Source: an uncultured Paracoccaceae bacterium (GTDB lineage Bacteria; Pseudomonadota; Alphaproteobacteria; Rhodobacterales; Rhodobacteraceae). Taken from it: a stretch of 62,417 nucleotides of DNA. Position 1 is the first letter of the stretch; every line of letters begins with the position of its first letter. The stretch spans positions 1 through 62,417 of the forward strand of contig CALKJA010000035.1 of assembly GCA_937995865.1 (NCBI GenBank), in the 5' to 3' direction. The position numbers and the translations under genes are program-made. Below, piece by piece: positions 56,289 through 62,417 of the stretch. The notes below the pieces were generated by a model. The model was given only the letters and a program-made list of their open reading frames with translations, ran no database searches and was not told the origin of the DNA.

Positions 56289-57802
56289 GTGATCAGCGAT
56301 TCGCCTGTCATCTCAGAAGGTTGTGGCAACCCCATCAACGCCAATAAAGTTGGTGCAAGATCCGCCAATCGCCCGTTGCGCAGTTCTGCGCCCTTAGGGC
56401 CGCCCATAAGGATCACCGGCACCGGATTGGTTGTATGCGCTGTGTGTGCACCGCCGGTTTCGGGGTCCACCATCATCTCGCAGTTGCCGTGATCAGCGGT
56501 CACGATCATGGCGCCGCCCACGGCCTCCAAAGCATCAACCACTTGACCCAGACCCTGATCGACCGCTGCACACGCGGCCATCGCGGCATTCAGATCGCCT
56601 GTATGACCCACCATATCCGGGTTCGCAAAATTCGTGACGATCAGATCATAACCATGATGAATGGCTTCTACGAACTTCGCCGTGACCTCGGCTGCCGACA
56701 TTTCGGGCTGCAGGTCATATGTGGCCACTTTGGGTGAGGGTGGCATGAAGCGGTCTTCGCCGGGATAAGGTGTTTCCACCCCGCCATTTAGGAAGAACGT
56801 TACATGCGGGTATTTTTCAGTTTCCGCTAAACGGAATTGCGTCTTACCCTGTTTTGACACCCATGCGCCAAGCGTGTTTTGAATGTCCCGCTTGGGAAAT
56901 GCCGTTGCAAGAAATGCGCTATGGGCATCAGAATATTCAACCATGCCAAGCTGTGCGGCCAGTTCCGGGCGGTTCCCAGTTTCAAATCCATCGAAATTAG
57001 GAGCACAGATTGCTGCAAGAATCTCCCGTGCCCGATCCGCGCGGAAGTTAAGACAAAAGAGACCGTCACCATCGGCCATCCCAGGATAATCCCCAATGAC
57101 TGTTGCCGGAATGAACTCGTCCAATTTGCCTGCGTTATAGCTTTGGCTGATTGCGGTGTCCGCGTCTGGCGCGGTTTCACCCTTGCCGTTGACCATTGCA
57201 TCAAATGCCGTGCTCACCCGTTCCCATCGATTGTCACGATCCATCGCAAAGTAGCGACCTGTGACTGTAACGATTTCGACGGCAGCAGGCAGATCCCTGC
57301 GGAGTGCCGCCATATACCCATCTGCCGATTTTGGAGCCACATCCCGGCCATCGGTCATTGCGTGAAGCACCGTGGGCACGTCCATCTCATCCAGAAGTTT
57401 CGCGGCAGCAAGGATATGAGTGATATGCCCATGCACGCCACCGTCGGAGACCAGACCCATCAAATGTGCCGTTCCGCCGGTTTCTTTGAGGGCATTTGCA
57501 AAGGCATGAATCTCCGCATTGGCAAAAAATGTCTGGTCCTCAATGCTGAGATCAATCTGACCCAGATCCATCGCCACAACACGGCCTGCGCCGATATTGG
57601 TATGGCCGACCTCAGAATTTCCCATTTGCCCGCTGGGAAGCCCCGCATCTGGACCATGTGTGACAAGCTGTGCATTGGGGCAGGTGGCCCGAAGACGATC
57701 GAAATTTGGAGTCTGTGCCAACATGGGCGCGTTTGCTTCCCCGTTGGGACCATCGCCCCAGCCATCAAGGATACATAGAACAACGGGTTTTGGAATGCTC
57801 AT
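56285..57802 (-). CDS. gpmI: 2,3-bisphosphoglycerate-independent phosphoglycerate mutase
   Basis: Manganese-dependent glycolytic mutase. The 505-residue protein begins KPVVLCILDGWGDG, has the active Ser in GQMGNSEVGHTNIGAGR and DRDNRWERV. The metal-site segments FANPDMVGHTGDL and VTADHGNCEMM are near the C terminus. Length is standard. It heads gpmI-envC-ctpA, with rlmH and rsfS upstream, an order common in alphaproteobacteria. Confidence 0.97.
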   Translation of the reverse strand: MSIPKPVVLCILDGWGDGPNGEANAPMLAQTPNFDRLRATCPNAQLVTHGPDAGLPSGQMGNSEVGHTNIGAGRVVAMDLGQIDLSIEDQTFFANAEIHAFANALKETGGTAHLMGLVSDGGVHGHITHILAAAKLLDEMDVPTVLHAMTDGRDVAPKSADGYMAALRRDLPAAVEIVTVTGRYFAMDRDNRWERVSTAFDAMVNGKGETAPDADTAISQSYNAGKLDEFIPATVIGDYPGMADGDGLFCLNFRADRAREILAAICAPNFDGFETGNRPELAAQLGMVEYSDAHSAFLATAFPKRDIQNTLGAWVSKQGKTQFRLAETEKYPHVTFFLNGGVETPYPGEDRFMPPSPKVATYDLQPEMSAAEVTAKFVEAIHHGYDLIVTNFANPDMVGHTGDLNAAMAACAAVDQGLGQVVDALEAVGGAMIVTADHGNCEMMVDPETGGAHTAHTTNPVPVILMGGPKGAELRNGRLADLAPTLLALMGLPQPSEMTGESLIT

Positions 57803-57918
57803 ATCGGGGCCTGTTTTTTCGTGTTTAGCTGTTTGTAGCAGACAAAGGCGGCGTCACAACCGCAGGCCGCATGGGTTTGCGAAAAAGCGCTTTGTTCGGC
57901 GTTCAAAGCACGGCCGTG

Positions 57919-58389
57919 CTAGACCCGGTGATAGGGGCCGCCGGCCAGGATTGACGCCGCCCGATAAAGTTGTTCGGTCAGCATGACCCGCGCCAGCATA
58001 TGCGGCCAGACCATTTTGCCAAAGCTCAGCGCCGCGTCGGCTTCGGCCCGAAGGTTGGGATCAATCCCATCTGCCCCGCCAATTACAAACGCCAGATCAC
58101 CGCAACCATCATCGCGCCAATTGGCGATGCGAGCTGCGAAATCGGGGGATGTCATCAGTTTGCCGCGCTCATCAAGGCAGCAGATCACAGCGCCTGCTGG
58201 CACGGCGCGGCGCAGCAATGCGGCTTCGGCTGGCATGCCACCGCCTTTGCGATCTTCAACGTCATGCAGGGTAAGGGACGTCAAGCCAAGTGCCCGGCCG
58301 GTTCGTTCGAAACGGGTCACGTAGTCATCAATCAATGAGCGCTCGGGGCCGCCTTTGAGGCGCCCCACTGCGCAAATGTGCACGCGCAT
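57919..58389 (-). CDS. rlmH: 23S rRNA pseudouridine(1915) N3-methyltransferase
   Basis: SPOUT methyltransferase acting on the 70S ribosome. The 156-residue protein has ICCLDERGKLMTSPDFA, FVIGGADGID and the terminal PYHRV, all of the RlmH family, with the deep trefoil knot expected from MLARVMLTEQLYRAASI. It starts 7 bases downstream of the rsfS stop and lies upstream of gpmI. Confidence 0.96.
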   Translation of the reverse strand: MRVHICAVGRLKGGPERSLIDDYVTRFERTGRALGLTSLTLHDVEDRKGGGMPAEAALLRRAVPAGAVICCLDERGKLMTSPDFAARIANWRDDGCGDLAFVIGGADGIDPNLRAEADAALSFGKMVWPHMLARVMLTEQLYRAASILAGGPYHRV

Positions 58390-58395
58390 TCTTAG

Positions 58396-58752
58396 CTACG
58401 CGGTGCTTTCGGAGGGGCTAAGCCACATCTTTTCAAGCTGGTAAAACTCGCGCACTTCCGGGCGGAAAAGATGAACGATCACGTCACCCGCATCAATAAG
58501 CACCCAGTCACCGGCGGATTTGCCTTCAACTTTGCAAAGCACGCCAAACTCAGATTTGAGCTTGTCCATGATTTTCTCGGAAAGTGCGGACACCTGACGA
58601 GTGGATCGGCCTGTGGCAATGACCATATGGTCGCCCATTTCGGAGCGACCGCGCAGGTCAATCTGCACAATGTCTTCAGCTTTTTCGGATGAAAGTGTGT
58701 CCACGATAAGCGCAAGCGTCGCGTCACTCGTGGCTTTACGGGGAGCGGCCAT
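58396..58752 (-). CDS. rsfS: Ribosome silencing factor RsfS
   Basis: Binds L14 and blocks subunit joining in starvation. The 118-residue reading from ATG 58752 has LALIVDTLSSEKAEDIVQIDLRGRSEMGDHMVIATGRSTRQVSALSEKIMDKLKSEF and WVLIDAGDVIVHLFRPEVREFYQLEKMW, the family core. The strong AAAAGGAGGA at 58820-58811 is placed for a CTG at 58803 in this frame, or an ATG in another frame, so a longer form is possible. rlmH follows at once. Confidence 0.92.
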   Translation of the reverse strand: MAAPRKATSDATLALIVDTLSSEKAEDIVQIDLRGRSEMGDHMVIATGRSTRQVSALSEKIMDKLKSEFGVLCKVEGKSAGDWVLIDAGDVIVHLFRPEVREFYQLEKMWLSPSESTA

Positions 58753-58757
58753 GGCGG

Positions 58758-58808
58758 TCACCCGTGTACCCGCGGCTGTAGCCGCATCGGACGAAAGAGA
58801 CAGGACAT
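58758..58808 (-). other. Short ORF ahead of rsfS with strong ribosome site
   Basis: ATG at 58808 opens 16 codons (MSCLFRPMRLQPRVHG) ending in TGA 5 bases before the rsfS ATG. AAAAGGAGG precedes it by only 3 bases. In the rsfS frame the same ribosome site is 8 bases from a CTG at 58803. Could be a coupling leader, a CTG start of rsfS, or chance. Confidence 0.35.
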
Positions 58809-59013
58809 TGTCCTCCTTTTCAATGCGCGCCGACTCTGGCCCCGACGCTAGACCTGTGTCCAAGTTAAAGGTCGGCCCGCGACAAAACAATGACGGCACA
58901 GCGGATAAGCGGAGTTTTGAACCAAAAGTGGGTCTAACGGGTCGCAGTTTGGTGCGAAAAAGCCTCGATCGGGCCGGTTTCAGCCTGTCATTCGCCCAGA
59001 ACGTCGCTTTATC

Positions 59014-59125
59014 AATTCGGGGCACAATGATTTTCGAAAATCATTGGCGCGCGGTCGCGTGTCAGCCGAAGATAGCCTTGCGTGTTGTGCTCTCCAAAAC
59101 TCTTCGAAGAGTTTTGGCCCCTAAT
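59014..59125. repeat. Palindromic element with inverted ends
   Basis: Ends: AATTCGGGGC at 59014-59023 and its near-complement GCCCCTAATT at 59117-59126 (9 of 10 bases pair). Inside are two perfect palindromes, 59025-59046 (22 bases, centre TTTTCGAAAA) and 59094-59117 (24 bases, centre CTTCGAAG). Resembles a small MITE-like or REP-like element; the left palindrome with its GGGGCA flank is echoed at 35605-35624. Confidence 0.55.
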
Positions 59126-59139
59126 TCATAAGCGTGCCA

Positions 59140-59889
59140 TTACAATCGGAGGCTGTCCATAATGCCGTCGATAGAGTAGCGCACGTCTTTGCTCGCGGCC
59201 TCAGTGGCTTCTGAAAGGGATTTTATTTCCTGCGCAATCACCGTGAAACCGCGCCCACTGTCACCTGCGCGGGCCGCCTCAACAGATGCGTTCACCGCGA
59301 TCAATCGCACCGTCCGGCTGATTGTATCGATCCGATCGACGGCTGATTGCGCCGCACCGCGGGCCGCGCGGGCCGCCTCTTTTTCTTTTGCAATGATTTC
59401 TTCATAGGCGCCACGCATCGCTTCTGTAAGTTCTACGGCGCGGTAGTGGAATTCGCTGTAGCCGTAATTCACCATATCCTCGATCGCGCGGGCTGGAGCG
59501 ATTTGCCCAGCATCGAACGCTGAGATCACACGATCCGCGCGCTGCCCAAATTCCGTGAGTACAGGTAAGGTGTTTGGAACGGTGTCGACGACGGAACGCG
59601 CCCAGTCCAGCGCGCCGGCATGCAGCTCAGGTAAGGGAGCACGGCCAACGAGCACGGACATAATCCGATGATACCCCGTCAACGCGCGCGCTGCCCCCTT
59701 TCGGGCGCTTTCGGCGCTTTCCGGATGTTCGGCGATCTTGGTAATACAGGAAAACATGCAAAATCGGATAGATTGTGTGCGCAGCATCGTCGGAAGCTTC
59801 ACAATTCCTGCAAATGCAGTGTTATCGGGAGCATCCCGCGCGATGCTTTCCGGAAAATCGATTTCAAAATCTACGACATATTGGGTCAT
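59140..59889 (-). CDS. Small soluble chemoreceptor-like (MCP-signal) protein
   Basis: 249-residue protein with no membrane segment. Residues from about 160 are helical and include VRLIAVNASVEAARAGDSGRGFTVIAQEIKSLSEAT, the conserved hairpin tip of methyl-accepting chemotaxis proteins, which binds CheA/CheW. The N-terminal 150 residues (CMFSCITKIAEH and helices) are not recognised and may sense a cytoplasmic signal. Much shorter than usual MCPs and ends 13 residues past the tip, so half of the coiled coil is missing. CAGGATCCT precedes the ATG. No che genes are nearby. Confidence 0.75.
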   Translation of the reverse strand: MTQYVVDFEIDFPESIARDAPDNTAFAGIVKLPTMLRTQSIRFCMFSCITKIAEHPESAESARKGAARALTGYHRIMSVLVGRAPLPELHAGALDWARSVVDTVPNTLPVLTEFGQRADRVISAFDAGQIAPARAIEDMVNYGYSEFHYRAVELTEAMRGAYEEIIAKEKEAARAARGAAQSAVDRIDTISRTVRLIAVNASVEAARAGDSGRGFTVIAQEIKSLSEATEAASKDVRYSIDGIMDSLRL

Positions 59890-60351
59890 AGGATCCTGAA
59901 TAGGCAGCGAATCTTAAGATGGTGTAATCGCCGCATGTCTTTACACGACCAAACTACTTGAAGCGCGATTTCCCTGCGTTGCGCCCAAACTGGCTTTGCA
60001 GCGAAATTCTGAAAAAAGCCGTCCAAGAGGATTTCTTTTTGGGGCGGCACGGAAAAGAGCGTGCTTTCACGCCGTCCTGCCTTTGGGCCAGCGCATTTCC
60101 CCACAGACGAGACACGCAGTCGTGGTGCGGTGCTTGCGTGGAGGGGCCAATGCGCGTATCCCGGCGCCCATGAAACAAACAATGAAACGCGTTACAGATA
60201 TGAGCGACCGCTCGCGCTTGCCTTGGCGCTTCTTTGGCGTGGCAAAATCTGCGCTGTCGCGACTACCTTAAGCGCACCCTGTTTCTCGAACGTTTGCAAC
60301 GCCGTTTTGGCGGTTGCCCCGAACACATAATTCCAAAGGATACCTGACGCC
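59890..60351. other. Intergenic region upstream of leuC
   Basis: 462 bases with no supported gene; the several short frames lack family features. A bulged hairpin at 60296-60317 (GCAACGCC...GGCGGTTGC) lies 34 bases ahead of leuC and could belong to its leader. The region should carry the leuC promoter and the divergent promoter of the chemoreceptor-like gene. Confidence 0.45.
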
Positions 60352-61767
60352 ATGACCGGACAAACTTCTGGCAAGACGCTCTACGACAAAATCTGGGACG
60401 CCCATCTGGCCCACGAGGCTGAAGATGGCACGTCGCTGCTATATATTGACCGCCACCTCGTTCACGAAGTGACCTCTCCGCAAGCCTTTGAGGGGCTTCG
60501 GATGGCAGGTCGCAAAGTGCGTTCGCCGGACAAGACGATCGCGGTGCCGGATCACAACGTGCCAACGACTCCGGGTCGTGAAGACCCGGCCAACATGACC
60601 GAAGACAGCGCCATTCAGGTCGCGGCGCTTGACAAGAACGCCAAGGATTTTGGTATCCATTACTATCCTGTATCTGATGTCCGTCAGGGGATCGTGCACA
60701 TTGTCGGCCCTGAGCAAGGTTGGACGTTGCCCGGCATGACGGTGGTTTGTGGAGATTCGCACACAGCCACGCATGGTGCGTTTGGGGCACTCGCGCATGG
60801 GATTGGGACATCTGAGGTGGAGCATGTTCTTGCCACACAAACGCTGATCCAAAAGAAGTCCAAGAACATGAAAGTTGAGATCACCGGCACGCTTGCGCCA
60901 GGTGTCACTGCCAAGGACATCACTCTTTCGGTTATTGGCGAAACCGGCACAGCCGGCGGCACAGGCTATGTCATCGAATATTGTGGCGAAGCCATCCAGT
61001 CACTGAGCATGGAAGGCCGTATGACCGTTTGCAATATGGCCATCGAGGGCGGAGCCCGTGCGGGCCTGATCGCACCGGACCAGACAACCTATGACTACGT
61101 CAAAGGCCGCCCGCATGCCCCAAAAGGGGCGCAATGGGAAGCGGCACTGACTTGGTGGAAGACGCTTTACTCAGATGATGATGCGCATTGGGACAAGGTG
61201 GTTACACTCCGCGGCGAAGACATCGCCCCCGTCGCCACTTGGGGCACCTCTCCAGAAGACGTCCTGCCGATCACTGCAGCCGTGCCCGCGCCTGAGGATT
61301 TTGAAGGCGGTAAAGTTGATGCTGTGCGCCGTGCTTTGGATTACATGGACCTCACGCCCGGTCAAAAGCTGACAGATATCGAGATCGATACTGTCTTCAT
61401 CGGATCGTGCACAAATGGGCGGATCGAAGATCTTCGCGCCGCGGCACATATCCTTAAGGGCAAAAAGATCGCGGTTAAGAGGGCGATGGTTGTGCCGGGC
61501 TCTGGGCTTGTTCGTGCACAGGCTGAAGAAGAGGGCCTAGCAGACGTCTTCAAAGAAGCCGGGTTTGAATGGCGGCTTGCGGGCTGCTCCATGTGTCTTG
61601 CCATGAACCCCGATCAGTTGAGCGAAGGGGAGCGTTGCGCCGCGACCTCTAACCGTAATTTCGAAGGGCGTCAGGGGTACAAAGGCCGTACACACCTTGT
61701 TTCACCTGCAATGGCAGCGGCAGCGGCCCTTACCGGGAAATTGACCGACGTGCGCGACATGATCTGA
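60352..61767 (+). CDS. leuC: 3-isopropylmalate dehydratase large subunit
   Basis: Aconitase-family enzyme of leucine synthesis, converting 2- to 3-isopropylmalate with LeuD. The 471-residue protein has [59 protein letters not shown], and the 4Fe-4S cysteines in [13 protein letters not shown] and [23 protein letters not shown] precedes the ATG. leuD follows after 115 bases. Confidence 0.97.
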   Translation: MTGQTSGKTLYDKIWDAHLAHEAEDGTSLLYIDRHLVHEVTSPQAFEGLRMAGRKVRSPDKTIAVPDHNVPTTPGREDPANMTEDSAIQVAALDKNAKDFGIHYYPVSDVRQGIVHIVGPEQGWTLPGMTVVCGDSHTATHGAFGALAHGIGTSEVEHVLATQTLIQKKSKNMKVEITGTLAPGVTAKDITLSVIGETGTAGGTGYVIEYCGEAIQSLSMEGRMTVCNMAIEGGARAGLIAPDQTTYDYVKGRPHAPKGAQWEAALTWWKTLYSDDDAHWDKVVTLRGEDIAPVATWGTSPEDVLPITAAVPAPEDFEGGKVDAVRRALDYMDLTPGQKLTDIEIDTVFIGSCTNGRIEDLRAAAHILKGKKIAVKRAMVVPGSGLVRAQAEEEGLADVFKEAGFEWRLAGCSMCLAMNPDQLSEGERCAATSNRNFEGRQGYKGRTHLVSPAMAAAAALTGKLTDVRDMI

Positions 61768-61808
61768 AGCGGCGAAGTGTTCGGCAAGGTCTTTGAAGGG
61801 CCTTGAGC

Positions 61809-61829
61809 CGTCTCGCTTTGGCCGAGACG
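61809..61829 (+). other. Hairpin in the leuC-leuD gap
   Basis: CGTCTCG (61809-61815) pairs with CGAGACG (61823-61829) over a 7-base loop. There is no U-tract, so it is more likely to affect processing or stability than to terminate before leuD. Confidence 0.4.
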
Positions 61830-61882
61830 CCCCCAACGCCACTTTTCACAGAAACTCGGGCAACCGGCCCAGGAGAAACAAG

Positions 61883-62417
61883 ATGGAAAAATTTGAAACG
61901 CTCACCGGGGTCGCAGCCCCTATGCCGCTGGTGAATATCGATACCGACATGATCATCCCTAAGGTGTTCCTCAAGACGATCAAACGGTCGGGTCTTGGCG
62001 CAAACCTTTTTGATGAGATGCGCTTTGATCGGCAGGGCAATGAGGTTCCGGACTTCGTGCTCAACCAGCCGCAGTACCGAAGTGCTGAGATCCTTGTTGC
62101 AGGTGACAACTTTGGCTGCGGTTCATCGCGGGAACATGCGCCTTGGGCTTTGCTCGACTTTGGGGTGCGTAGCGTGATCTCAACAAGCTTTGCGGACATC
62201 TTCTTTAACAACTGCTTCAAGAACGGCATCCTGCCGATTGTCGTTAGCGAAGAAGAGCACGCTTTGCTGATGAAAGATGCGGAAAAGGGATCAAATGCGC
62301 GGATGACCGTGGATCTTGAGGCGCAAGAAGTAACGACCTCGGACGGCGACGTCGTAAAATTTGAGGTCGATGCGTTTCGCAAGCACTGTTTGATCAACGG
62401 TCTCGACGACATCGGCC
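61883..62417 (+). CDS. leuD: 3-isopropylmalate dehydratase small subunit (3' end outside window)
   Basis: Swivelling-domain partner of LeuC. The visible 178 codons start [31 protein letters not shown], with [48 protein letters not shown], the family signature. The protein normally has about 200 residues, so some 20 are beyond the window edge. AGGAGAAACAAG lies directly ahead of the ATG. Operon with leuC. Confidence 0.95.
   Translation, partial: MEKFETLTGVAAPMPLVNIDTDMIIPKVFLKTIKRSGLGANLFDEMRFDRQGNEVPDFVLNQPQYRSAEILVAGDNFGCGSSREHAPWALLDFGVRSVISTSFADIFFNNCFKNGILPIVVSEEEHALLMKDAEKGSNARMTVDLEAQEVTTSDGDVVKFEVDAFRKHCLINGLDDIG

Noticed and set aside
56879-57778. 299-residue open frame on the plus strand
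   Set aside because: Antisense shadow of gpmI, with no domain pattern.
60061-60330. Leucine attenuator peptide (LALALALL) ahead of leuC
   Set aside because: No start codon with a ribosome site lies close to the Leu run, and no terminator/antiterminator pair is evident.

Overview
The window is a piece of chromosome from an alphaproteobacterium of the Rhodobacteraceae/Roseobacter group. This rests on gene order (rpsT-dnaA-dnaN-recF-gyrB; rsfS-rlmH-gpmI-envC-ctpA-rppH; serC-serA), on roseobacter-style Hint-domain proteins, on a split LexA box of the GTTC-N7-GTTC type, on GANTC sites near dnaA, and on moderately high GC. There is no plasmid, phage, insertion sequence, CRISPR, tRNA or rRNA gene. 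Almost all of it is housekeeping and amino-acid metabolism, densely packed with many 4-base (ATGA-type) overlaps.

Layout. 1-7.8 kb: replication start cluster (rpsT, dnaA, dnaN, recF, a LysE-type exporter, gyrB). 7.8-14.4 kb: YciI-like protein and TrhO, then an NAD salvage operon (pncA, a cysteine-cluster protein, pncB) convergent with a phosphotransferase/class-III aminotransferase/arfB operon. 14.5-18.9 kb: D-lyxose isomerase, YghZ-type aldo/keto reductase, a class-I aminotransferase divergent from an AHL-lactonase-like hydrolase, and a short-chain dehydrogenase. 19.0-24.1 kb: a very short transcription unit, a queuosine-precursor transporter, then a phytase-like protein, MepA, an MFS transporter, a thioesterase and YggT. 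24.2-34.9 kb: RecQ, YaaA, thiolase, a PP2A-type phosphatase, serA, serC, cytochrome b561, serB and asparaginase. All three serine-synthesis genes therefore lie within about 4.6 kb.

35-48 kb: an IalB-like protein, rlmN, a LOG-family protein, dapD, a pair of Hint-domain proteins between dapD and dapE, then dapE-GNAT-DUF2064, RNase R and a lytic transglycosylase. 48.4-51.5 kb: an SOS-controlled dnaE2 that appears to lack its C-terminal OB-fold. 51.9-59.9 kb: a secreted Cys-rich protein, rppH, an SDR with a substituted catalytic tyrosine, ctpA-envC-gpmI, rlmH-rsfS and a small soluble chemoreceptor-like protein. 60.3 kb to the end: leuC and the first 178 codons of leuD.

The strongest candidate for something undescribed is the minus-strand unit at about 18966-19197. 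It has its own promoter, an 18-base perfect complement to the 3' end of 16S rRNA used as a Shine-Dalgarno, an 18-codon ORF and a strong intrinsic terminator. Other points worth attention are a catalytically dead Hint partner overlapping an intact one, a kinase/phospho-lyase pair resembling animal HYKK and AGXT2L enzymes, the shortened dnaE2, tandem 11-bp repeats between serC and serA, and a palindromic element of about 110 bp. All names come from reading the sequence; no database search was run.
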